5,514 nucleotides of DNA, from NCBI GenBank assembly GCA_030641505.1, contig DAOWHI010000219.1:1-5514 (forward strand), written 5' to 3'. The notes beneath the pieces were generated by a model, which ran no database searches, was not told the DNA's origin, and worked only from the letters and a program-made list of their open reading frames with translations. This document shows, piece by piece, positions 1-4,775 of this stretch. Source of the stretch: Gemmatimonadota bacterium. Its GTDB lineage: Bacteria; Gemmatimonadota; Gemmatimonadetes; JACCXV01; JAHWKZ01. A program made the position numbers and the translations under genes. Positions within the stretch are counted from its first letter, which is position 1; each line of letters opens with the position of its first letter.

Positions 1-363
1 CGCCGACGCGATCTCGGTGGCCAGCCCGTTCCCCCACCGCTCACGAACAATCGCATAGATCACTTCGACCTCTCCGGTTGGCAGACGTTGAAGCCCTCCG
101 TGCCCGACGAACTCTTTAGTCACTCGGTCAAACAAAATCCACACCCCGAACCCATGTTTATCCACGTGTGCCGCGAAGGACTCCACCCAGCGACCGCTCT
201 CTGTGCTGTCCAGTGCCCGGCGCGGAGGAAGGTGTTTCATGACCTCCGGGTCACCTACGAGAGCCTGATACGCCTCCGCATCGCCGAGCTCGAAGTGACG
301 CAGGAGAAGTCGATCCGTCTCGAGGGCGGTTTTATGTCCGATCCGGAAACGAGGCATGGTCAT
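1..363 (-). CDS. GNAT-family N-acetyltransferase, RimJ/RimL type (partial, 3' end outside the window)
   Basis: The first 121 codons are open on the minus strand and run off the left edge. The N-terminus contains LETDRLLLRHF (residues 15-25), the signature opening of RimJ/RimL-like acetyltransferases (Acetyltransf_3). It is followed by a D-P-E-V-M-K segment (39-44), FVGHGGLQRL (86-95) and a beta strand EVEVIYAI (99-106). Next is the acetyl-CoA pyrophosphate loop region WGNGLATEIA (110-119), matching the family W-G-x-G-x-A-T-E-A pattern. Known members move an acetyl group from acetyl-CoA to a protein N-terminus or a small-molecule amine; the substrate here cannot be told. Two start codons compete, at 363 (MTMPRF) and 357 (MPRF), and neither has a clear Shine-Dalgarno. 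A TCTAAT hexamer at 373-368 would suit a near-leaderless start at 357. The gene is divergent from merR with only 19 bp between starts. Roughly the last third of the protein is missing. No functional link to mercury is evident. Confidence 0.85.
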   Translation of the reverse strand, partial: MTMPRFRIGHKTALETDRLLLRHFELGDAEAYQALVGDPEVMKHLPPRRALDSTESGRWVESFAAHVDKHGFGVWILFDRVTKEFVGHGGLQRLPTGEVEVIYAIVRERWGNGLATEIASA

Positions 364-382
364 GACGATTAGAGCCTAGCCG

Positions 383-871
383 ATGGTGACACTCGTTGCG
401 ACCGGACGCATACTCTACCCCGTGGCAGCAGAGCCATTACCACCGTCCCTGTCGGGTCGCGCTCTGACGAGTGGCGAGCTCGCCCGCGCAGTCGGGGTTG
501 GGGTCGAAACACTCCGATACTACGAGCGCCGAACTCTGCTTCCGAAGCCGCCCAGAAACCGCGCCGGGTACCGCCAGTACCCACCGTCCGCCGTGACGCG
601 GGTCGCGTTCATTCGGCGCGCTCAGGAGTTGGGGTTTACGCTTCGCGAGATCAACGAATTGCTGCACCTACGGCTGGATTCGACAACCACGTGCTCAGAG
701 GTCGAGGACAGGGTCGCGGAAAAGGTCAACGAGATCGACACCAAGATGGACGACCTCGGGGAGATCCGAGACGCACTGGAGCGCCTTGCTGAGCGTTGTC
801 GCACTTCACCGCCCACAAGTCATTGTCCATTCCTGGAGGAACTGAGCAAACAGTCGAGCCGCTCGATCTAG
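383..871 (+). CDS. merR: MerR, Hg(II)-responsive transcriptional regulator
   Basis: MerR-family DNA-binding dimer that both represses and, with Hg(II), activates the mer promoter by untwisting DNA. The winged helix-turn-helix covers about residues 28-97, with L-T-S-G-E-L-A-R, the family hallmark E-T-L-R-Y-Y-E-R (42-49) and G-Y-R-Q-Y (62-66). A long dimerisation helix follows (about 104-138). Three cysteines, C104, C139 and C148, have gaps of 35 and 9 residues, identical to C82, C117 and C126 of Tn501 MerR, the three Hg(II) ligands. The C-P after the last one is also kept. This separates it from CueR, ZntR and SoxR relatives. The ATG at 383 gives about 20 more N-terminal residues than classical MerR and has no good ribosome binding site. 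GTG at 422 (149 residues, possibly leaderless) is a real alternative. The gene is followed after 6 bp by the mer promoter and points the same way as the genes it controls, unlike the divergent Tn501/Tn21 arrangement. Confidence 0.95.
   Translation: MVTLVATGRILYPVAAEPLPPSLSGRALTSGELARAVGVGVETLRYYERRTLLPKPPRNRAGYRQYPPSAVTRVAFIRRAQELGFTLREINELLHLRLDSTTTCSEVEDRVAEKVNEIDTKMDDLGEIRDALERLAERCRTSPPTSHCPFLEELSKQSSRSI
386..414 (+). promoter_or_regulatory. candidate sigma70-type promoter for merR, inside the annotated 5' end
   Basis: GTGACA at 386-391 (5 of 6 to the -35 consensus) lies 17 bp from CATACT at 409-414 (4 of 6 to the -10 consensus). The -10 is nearly the same as TATACT of the mer operator promoter downstream, and both sit in the string ATACTC. 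Transcription from here would begin near 421-422, at an in-frame GTG (422). That would make merR leaderless and 149 residues long. No mer-type palindrome covers this site, so it would not be governed in the same way as the structural genes. Inference from sequence match only. Confidence 0.3.
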
Positions 872-877
872 GTGGAC

Positions 878-909
878 TTGACTCCGTACCATGGTACGGA
901 GTCTATACT
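878..909 (+). promoter_or_regulatory. mer promoter (PmerT type) with over-long 20-bp spacer
   Basis: TTGACT (-35, 878-883) and TATACT (-10, 904-909) are separated by 20 bp instead of the usual 17. This is the defining feature of MerR-activated promoters, where metal-bound MerR twists the DNA to bring the two hexamers into register. The string TTGACTCCGTAC at 878-889 is identical to the corresponding part of the Tn501/Tn21 mer promoter, which has a 19-bp spacer. Transcription should start near 916, giving a leader of about 18 bases before the first structural gene. The promoter starts 6 bases after the merR stop codon. Confidence 0.93.
880..903. promoter_or_regulatory. MerR operator: 24-bp perfect palindrome
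   Basis: Bases 880-903 read identically on both strands with no mismatch. The core half-sites TCCGTAC (883-889) and GTACGGA (894-900) around a 4-bp centre CATG (890-893) have the same arms and the same centre length as the classical mer operator, whose centre is ATGA. The palindrome fills the whole promoter spacer, as expected for a MerR dimer bound between -35 and -10. Its position between merR and a thioredoxin-like/merT operon fits Hg(II) control of the downstream genes. Confidence 0.93.
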
Positions 910-924
910 CGCTCATAGTCAGAC

Positions 925-929
925 AGGAG
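925..929 (+). promoter_or_regulatory. ribosome binding site of the first mer structural gene
   Basis: AGGAG lies 4 bases before GTG 934 and 10 bases before an in-frame TTG at 940. Either could be the true start; they differ by two residues. GTG 934 is kept because GTG is generally the more common of the two start codons. Confidence 0.6.
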
Positions 930-933
930 AAGC

Positions 934-1242
934 GTGACGTTGAACATCGAGCTCGTTTACGACACCGGGTGTCCAAACCTGAAAGCGGCGAGGGATCTGC
1001 TGAGATCAACCCTCGGAGAACTCGGTCACCCCGCGGAATGGAGTGAGAAGCAACAATCTCTGGATGCCTCGGCGGGGACACGTTACGGCTCGCCGACGAT
1101 CCTGGTCGACGGTAGGGATGTCGTCGTCGACGCTGTACCCCAGGCGGCCGGGTGTCGGATATACCGTGACGAAGACGGTAACCCGTCTGGTGTGCCCTCA
1201 GCCGGCGCGGTCATGCTCGCTGTGAAAACAGCTCTGGAATAG
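934..1242 (+). CDS. small cytosolic thioredoxin-fold protein of the mer operon
   Basis: A 102-residue protein with no signal peptide or membrane segment. It has a thioredoxin-like plan: strand I-E-L-V-Y-D (5-10), then G-C-P-N (12-15) at the start of a helix where thioredoxins carry C-x-x-C, then G-S-P-T-I-L-V-D-G (52-60) with the cis-proline candidate P54 and the following strand. A second cysteine, C74, lies in G-C-R-I-Y, followed by a G-V-P-S segment and a last helix. From memory, similar short proteins with the GSPTxxVDG and CRxY motifs occur near mercury genes and are sometimes labelled 'alkylmercury lyase'. The sequence does not support MerB activity: the protein is half the size of MerB and lacks the paired cysteines in MerB context. 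First gene after the MerR-controlled promoter, 32 bp before merT, so expression with MerT is near certain. Inferred role: thiol protein that accepts or buffers Hg(II) entering through MerT, using C13 and C74. Function unproven. Confidence 0.85.
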   Translation: MTLNIELVYDTGCPNLKAARDLLRSTLGELGHPAEWSEKQQSLDASAGTRYGSPTILVDGRDVVVDAVPQAAGCRIYRDEDGNPSGVPSAGAVMLAVKTALE

Positions 1243-1264
1243 AAGCGATCGCGCGGCCGTCAGT

Positions 1265-1269
1265 GAAGG
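1265..1269 (+). promoter_or_regulatory. ribosome binding site favouring the ATG 1275 start of merT
   Basis: GAAGG is spaced 5 bases from ATG 1275. The in-frame GTG at 1263, four codons upstream, has only AT-poor sequence without a purine-rich Shine-Dalgarno before it, so ATG 1275 is preferred. Confidence 0.5.
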
Positions 1270-1274
1270 TTGGT

Positions 1275-1625
1275 ATGAGGGAAGGAATTTCCGAAACAGG
1301 TTCGCTTTTTGGTTCGATTGGAGTCGCGGTAACCAGCACGGCCGCGAGCATCTGTTGCATCGGGCCATTGGGAATTGCGCTGTTGGGCGTCAACGGCGCG
1401 ATCCTAGCAGCGACCCTCAAGCCCTACCGGTTCTATTTCCTCACCGCCTCGCTCTTAATGCTCGGGTACGCACACTGGACCATCCGTCGGAAAAACCAAA
1501 ATACAAAGGCCGAGGCGTGCTCGGTGCGATCGGGTCGCATAGTCACTCTCGTGCTGTGGGTCGCGACCACAATGTGGTTCGCCGCGGTGGTGATTCAATT
1601 CGCAGCGGACCGTTACTGGCTCTAG
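1275..1625 (+). CDS. merT: MerT-type mercuric ion transport protein
   Basis: Inner-membrane protein that brings Hg(II) into the cytosol. Residue numbers count from GTG 1263; the chosen ATG 1275 is residue 5, giving 116 residues, the usual MerT length. Three membrane spans are visible: about 15-45, 57-73 and 94-114. The first carries S-I-C-C-I-G-P-L (29-36), the vicinal Cys pair that binds Hg(II) in MerT. L-K-P-Y-R (52-56) matches the L-E-P-Y-R of Tn501 MerT. The loop between spans 2 and 3 has one cysteine, C86. Classical MerT has two, six residues apart (C76, C82); here the position of the first is N80. The 60 bases 1261-1320 contain only 27 G or C, lower than the surroundings. Translated between the two thioredoxin-fold genes; no merP, merC or merA adjoins it. 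The identification is firm; whether import ends in reduction here is open. Confidence 0.93.
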   Translation: MREGISETGSLFGSIGVAVTSTAASICCIGPLGIALLGVNGAILAATLKPYRFYFLTASLLMLGYAHWTIRRKNQNTKAEACSVRSGRIVTLVLWVATTMWFAAVVIQFAADRYWL

Positions 1626-1629
1626 GAGG
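1624..1629 (+). promoter_or_regulatory. strong ribosome binding site overlapping the merT stop codon
   Basis: AGGAGG shares two bases with the merT TAG (1623-1625) and stands 7 bases before ATG 1637. This is an ideal Shine-Dalgarno. It fixes the start of the next gene and suggests translational coupling to merT. Confidence 0.85.
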
Positions 1630-1636
1630 CTGAGAA

Positions 1637-2209
1637 ATGCGCAAAACGATGTTGTTGGCGACTGCACCGCTGGTGCTTGTCGGGACTCTGAATTGGAACG
1701 CTCCCGCGCCGGACGGCTACACCGTCCTCGATCGCGAAGCGCGACCGTTCGCAACCGCCTTCGACGAGGCGGAGGGAAAGGTCCGCCTGGTCATGTATGT
1801 GAGTCCCACGTGTGGTGGCTGCTTGCTGGGCGCGCGAGAAATGCAGCAGGAGGTCTTGGAGAAGATCGATAGCACCGCGCTCGAGGTTTATGTCGTTTGG
1901 GGACCGAAGAATGGCGGGCGGGAGAGCCACGTGGACCGGGTCATAAGCCTGGTCGATGACAGCAGAGCGACTCAATACTGGGACGAGCACGCAGCGGTTG
2001 CTGGCCCCTACGACAAGCTGTTCGATCTCGCTGGACCCTGCGCGGGTGTGTTCGCGCTCTACGGGCCGGACGCGAAGTGGGACACGGCCAATCCACCCGA
2101 GCCGCTGGTTTGGCAGGATGCGCACGCGGACCAGCGAGGCAGAGAGGACAACCCGCCTCTCGACGCCGAAGCCATGGCAGACCACGTCAGGGCTCTGCTC
2201 AAACTCTGA
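1637..2209 (+). CDS. exported thioredoxin-like protein with CGGC motif, mer operon
   Basis: A 190-residue protein. The start is short and basic (M-R-K-T), followed by a hydrophobic stretch (about 5-18), so it is probably a signal peptide or membrane anchor that places the rest in the periplasm. The thioredoxin-like core has strand V-R-L-V-M-Y-V-S (49-56), then P-T-C-G-G-C (57-62), a C-x-x-C in the active-site position, and a helix. A later segment contains a third cysteine, G-P-C-A-G-V (133-138), followed by L-Y-G-P-D-A-K-W (141-148) and N-P-P-E-P-L-V-W (152-159). The YGPxxxWxxxxPPxPxxW pattern resembles, from memory, uncharacterised thioredoxin-like proteins near mercury and redox genes. It starts 11 bases after merT with a strong ribosome binding site and ends the operon. 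It holds the place merP has in classical operons, so periplasmic capture of Hg(II) and delivery to MerT is a reasonable inference. A general disulfide oxidoreductase that protects thiols is the main alternative. Confidence 0.87.
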   Translation: MRKTMLLATAPLVLVGTLNWNAPAPDGYTVLDREARPFATAFDEAEGKVRLVMYVSPTCGGCLLGAREMQQEVLEKIDSTALEVYVVWGPKNGGRESHVDRVISLVDDSRATQYWDEHAAVAGPYDKLFDLAGPCAGVFALYGPDAKWDTANPPEPLVWQDAHADQRGREDNPPLDAEAMADHVRALLKL

Positions 2210-3515
2210 GCGAACGGGTGGTGATCCACCCGGCAATCACGATACCACCGATCATCGCGCCGCCGCCCAACGCCAGCACGGGTTGAGTCGCCACGAGGAT
2301 CACGAGGATCGCCAGATAAAGGACGATCGTTAGCGCCGGAATCCACGGGTGGCCGGGCACCTTGAACGGTCGTTCCAGGTCGGGCCGGATCTTTCGCAAC
2401 CGGAAGTATCCTGCCAGAACCATTGCGTCCACCGTGATCGCCACCATCATCATGAATCGGATGATCAGCTCGAAGGCGCCCGACAGGGCCAGGATCCCGA
2501 TCCAGATCGATATGAAGATCAGCGCATTGCGCGGTGCTCCCCGCGCATCGACACGAGCCAGAGCCTTGAACGCGAGACCGTGCTGGGAGAGCCCGTACGC
2601 CACGCGCGGCATACCCAAGAAGTTGACGTTGATGCTGCTCAGCAGAATCAGCAGGCTCGCAACGACCACCAGCTTCCCCGCCATGTTCCCGAAGACGCCG
2701 GCGACGGCATCGCTGGCGACCAGTTCCGAGCCCGCCATCTCGGCGGGCGTGAGCGCGGCCAGAAAGGCGACGTTGACCAGCAGGTAGAGGACCAACACCG
2801 CCACCGCGCCGCCGAGCAGGATTCGGGGCAACGCCCACCCGGGGTCTTTTACTTCCTCGGCCATCTTGGCGGCGTCTTCCCACCCGTAGTAGGCGAACGA
2901 CACCGACTGGTAGGCGAGCGCAAACCCGAGCAAGCCGAACTCGGTGCTCGTCAGCCCGCCTACGCCCCCCGCGAAGCCGGCCATGTCCCCGGCCCAGATT
3001 CCGGCCGCGGCGATCACCAAAATCACCAGCACTTTGATCGCGGTGGTGACGTTCTGGAAAACGGTGCTTGTCTCGAGCCCGCGGGTGTGGAGAAAGAAGT
3101 AGGCGAGGACAACGCCACCGGCGAGAATCGGAACTGAGCCCTGTCCGGCCAGGATCCGAACGTACTCGGCGATGACGACGGCTTTGGATGCGCCGGAAAA
3201 GGCGCGGGTCACCAAGAGCTCGGACCAACCGGCCAGAAACCCCATCGTCGGACCCCAAGCGTGGCGAGCGTAGACGTACTTCCCGCCTGCTTCTGGGAGC
3301 GCGGCGGCCATCTCGGACAGCACTAATGTGCTGAGGCCGGCCACGATCCCACCCAACACCCACACCCCGAGGATCAGCCACGCATCGCCCAGGTAACCGG
3401 CGATAAGCCCCGGAGTCCGAAGGATCCCGGCGCCGATAACGATGCCGACCGTGATCGCCATCCCATCGCGGATGCGCAAGACACGGTGCAGGGACGGGGC
3501 GTCGGATGTCGTCAT
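2199..3515 (-). CDS. APC-family amino acid permease
   Basis: A 438-residue polytopic inner-membrane protein of the amino acid-polyamine-organocation superfamily, similar in length and plan to bacterial SteT/LAT-like exchangers. The first span carries V-G-I-V-I-G-A-G-I-L (23-32), the unwound glycine-rich segment that binds the substrate backbone. The first cytoplasmic loop shows E-M-A-A-A-L-P-E-A-G-G-K-Y-V-Y (68-82), the P-x-x-G-G-x-Y signature. Span 6 has F-A-Y-Y-G-W-E-D (207-214), followed by E-E-V-K-D-P and a proline five residues later (P230). The hydrophobic pattern suits about 12 spans. The exact substrate cannot be read from the sequence. There is no Shine-Dalgarno before ATG 3515; a TAGAAT hexamer ends 9 bases upstream, which may mean a nearly leaderless message. 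Its 3' end overlaps the last mer gene tail-to-tail by 11 bp. An alternative reading frame on the same strand is longer but arginine-rich and has no membrane pattern. Confidence 0.93.
   Translation of the reverse strand: MTTSDAPSLHRVLRIRDGMAITVGIVIGAGILRTPGLIAGYLGDAWLILGVWVLGGIVAGLSTLVLSEMAAALPEAGGKYVYARHAWGPTMGFLAGWSELLVTRAFSGASKAVVIAEYVRILAGQGSVPILAGGVVLAYFFLHTRGLETSTVFQNVTTAIKVLVILVIAAAGIWAGDMAGFAGGVGGLTSTEFGLLGFALAYQSVSFAYYGWEDAAKMAEEVKDPGWALPRILLGGAVAVLVLYLLVNVAFLAALTPAEMAGSELVASDAVAGVFGNMAGKLVVVASLLILLSSINVNFLGMPRVAYGLSQHGLAFKALARVDARGAPRNALIFISIWIGILALSGAFELIIRFMMMVAITVDAMVLAGYFRLRKIRPDLERPFKVPGHPWIPALTIVLYLAILVILVATQPVLALGGGAMIGGIVIAGWITTRSLRV
2215..2232. terminator. GC-rich hairpin just after the mer operon (possible terminator without U-tract)
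   Basis: CGGGTGG (2215-2221) and CCACCCG (2226-2232) form a perfect 7-bp stem with a TGAT loop. It begins 5 bases after the stop codon of the last mer gene. There is no T-run on either side, so a standard intrinsic terminator is not supported; a weak terminator or a 3'-end stabiliser is possible. The hairpin lies inside the C-terminal coding part of the opposing permease. Confidence 0.3.
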
Positions 3516-3524
3516 GGCGTACCC

Positions 3525-3530
3525 ATTCTA
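3525..3530 (-). promoter_or_regulatory. candidate -10 element of the permease gene
   Basis: TAGAAT on the minus strand (5 of 6 to TATAAT) ends 9 bases before ATG 3515. It would put the transcription start about 2-3 bases from the start codon. The best -35 match is poor (TGGTCA at 3555-3550, spacer 19), so the call rests on the -10 and its placement. Confidence 0.35.
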
Positions 3531-3597
3531 ATAACCTGTGGGGTTTGGATGACCAACCTGCACCAAGCGGCGGCTCCAAGCCGGGAGTAGATCCGTC

Positions 3598-4686
3598 ATG
3601 AGCAAACCGAAGATCCTCGTCACTTCAGCCGCTGGACGGACCGGGTCAGCCGCGGTGCTGCAACTCATTGATAAAGGATTCCCCGTTCGCGCGTTCGTGC
3701 GCCGCCGCGACGGTCGGGCCGAGGCTCTCGAGCGAGCCGGTGCTGAGCTAATGGTCGGTGACCTGTTCGACATGGAGGATCTACGAGCGGCGCTGATCGG
3801 TGTTCAGCGAGCTTATCATTGCCCGCCGTTCGCTTCGAACCTCTTGCACGGGGCGATGCTGTTCGCGCTCGCCGCAGAGGAGGCAAGGCTCGAAGTCGTC
3901 GCGCTCATGAGCGGGTGGAACCCACACGCAACGCATCCCTCGGTCCTGACCCGCGAGCACTGGATCGCCAACCAGCTGTACCGCTGGATGCCGACCGTCG
4001 ATGTGATCCACGTCAATCCAGGCATATTCTCGTTTCTCTACCTGCTGGGTTTGCCGGCGATCGTGCACATGGGCCGGCTCCTGTTGCCTTTTGGCGATGG
4101 CCGAAACGCACCGCCAGCGAGCGAGGACATCGCCCGCGTTGCGGTGGGGGTATTGACCGACCCGGCATCCCACATCGGCAAGTCGTACCGGCCGACAGGA
4201 CCCGAGTTGCTCTCACCCAACGACATCGCCGACATCTTGACCACCGTCGTGGGACGAACGGTCAAGTACCAAGACGCGTCGATCAAGATGTTCACCAAGG
4301 CCGCCGTGGCACTTGGAGTTTCGATGTTCGAGATCTCTCAGATCCGCTACTATGCCGAAGAGATCAAGTGCGGTGCATACGAGATCGGCGCCCCCACCGA
4401 TCATGTACGAGCAGTCACCGGACAGGAGCCCGAGAGCTTCGAGAGCATCGCCGGTCGTTACATCGACAATCCAAAGTTGATTCACCCTAGTCTCGCTGTG
4501 GGCAGCAAGCTCGGGGCGATCGGCTTCATGGCGCGAGTGGCGGCGGCTAGCGTGCCCGACATCGACCGGTGGGAGCGCGAACGAGGTCATCCGGTGTTGC
4601 GCAACCCACTGTTGGCTCAGGATAGCGAGGAATGGCGCGCCACCGCCGAGAAGCAGCGGCTCAACTTGCTGTCGGGCGTACAGTAA
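3598..4686 (+). CDS. NmrA-like NAD(P)-binding oxidoreductase (atypical short-chain dehydrogenase)
   Basis: A 362-residue soluble protein with an N-terminal Rossmann fold: K-I-L-V-T-S-A-A-G-R-T-G (5-16), the counterpart of the NmrA-family T-G-A-T-G-x-T-G dinucleotide loop. Then comes V-R-A-F-V-R-R-R-D (30-38), whose arginines usually mark NADP(H) preference, and G-A-E-L-M-V-G-D-L-F-D (48-58), the typical acidic strand end. L-S-P-N-D-I-A-D-I-L near residue 205 and V-G-R-T-V-K-Y after it are usual for the C-terminal half of NmrA/YesF-type proteins. No classical Y-x-x-x-K catalytic pair is evident in the normal place. The first glycine of the dinucleotide loop is Ser10. The protein is some 60-80 residues longer than common family members because of a C-terminal tail. 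GGGAG at 3583-3587 precedes the ATG by 10 bases; a small hairpin (CGGCT 3571-3575, AGCCG 3579-3583) touches it. Divergent from the permease with 82 bp between them. Substrate unknown: it may be a redox sensor or a reductase. Confidence 0.85.
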   Translation: MSKPKILVTSAAGRTGSAAVLQLIDKGFPVRAFVRRRDGRAEALERAGAELMVGDLFDMEDLRAALIGVQRAYHCPPFASNLLHGAMLFALAAEEARLEVVALMSGWNPHATHPSVLTREHWIANQLYRWMPTVDVIHVNPGIFSFLYLLGLPAIVHMGRLLLPFGDGRNAPPASEDIARVAVGVLTDPASHIGKSYRPTGPELLSPNDIADILTTVVGRTVKYQDASIKMFTKAAVALGVSMFEISQIRYYAEEIKCGAYEIGAPTDHVRAVTGQEPESFESIAGRYIDNPKLIHPSLAVGSKLGAIGFMARVAAASVPDIDRWERERGHPVLRNPLLAQDSEEWRATAEKQRLNLLSGVQ

Positions 4687-4689
4687 ACG

Positions 4690-4719
4690 TTGGCGGGGAC
4701 GATTCAGACCGGGTACGAT
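4690..4719 (+). promoter_or_regulatory. candidate promoter for the secreted TPR-family gene
   Basis: TTGGCG (4690-4695) and TACGAT (4714-4719) are 18 bp apart, each matching 4-5 positions of the sigma70 consensus. They lie in the 89-bp gap between the NmrA-like stop and the next start. Two copies of GCTGAC (4723-4728, 4732-4737) follow just after the -10. No terminator hairpin with a T-run is visible in the gap. Confidence 0.3.
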
Positions 4720-4764
4720 CTGGCTGACCAAGCTGACTTCTACGGCAATCGATAAGGGATAGAC

Positions 4765-4771
4765 AAGGAGG
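4765..4771 (+). promoter_or_regulatory. strong ribosome binding site of the TPR-family gene
   Basis: AAGGAGG lies 4 bases before ATG 4776. Together with the signal peptide that follows at once, it fixes this start. Confidence 0.8.
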
Positions 4772-4775
4772 CGGT

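Noticed and set aside
88..372. 94-codon plus-strand frame at the left end
   Set aside because: It is antisense to the GNAT acetyltransferase, whose minus-strand frame shows the family signatures; this one has none.
383..871. Assigning the regulator to CueR, ZntR, CadR or SoxR instead of MerR
   Set aside because: The three cysteines with 35- and 9-residue gaps match Hg(II)-type MerR exactly, and the adjacent operator and merT agree.
934..1242. Annotation of the small mer-operon protein as organomercurial lyase (MerB)
   Set aside because: It is about half the length of MerB and has only C13 and C74 in a thioredoxin-like layout; the MerB catalytic context is absent.
2292..2309. Tandem 9-bp repeat CACGAGGAT x2
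   Set aside because: It encodes a repeated I-L-V hydrophobic stretch in a membrane span of the permease and is explained by coding of a simple transmembrane segment.
2349..3137. 262-codon plus-strand frame antisense to the permease
   Set aside because: The product is rich in H, D, Q and R without recognisable motifs, and there is no ribosome binding site. It mirrors the permease codons.
2059..3579. 506-codon open frame on the minus strand, longer than the permease frame it overlaps
   Set aside because: Its product is arginine- and glycine-rich with no membrane or domain pattern. It overlaps the APC permease in another frame of the same strand and is a typical high-GC shadow. The permease frame has clear family motifs.
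3571..3583. Small hairpin before the NmrA-like start as a riboswitch or translational switch
   Set aside because: Only a 5-bp stem with a 3-base loop that touches one base of the Shine-Dalgarno; too weak to claim regulation.
4213..4731. 172-codon minus-strand frame over the end of the NmrA-like gene
   Set aside because: Shadow of the NmrA-like coding sequence; no domain, no ribosome binding site.
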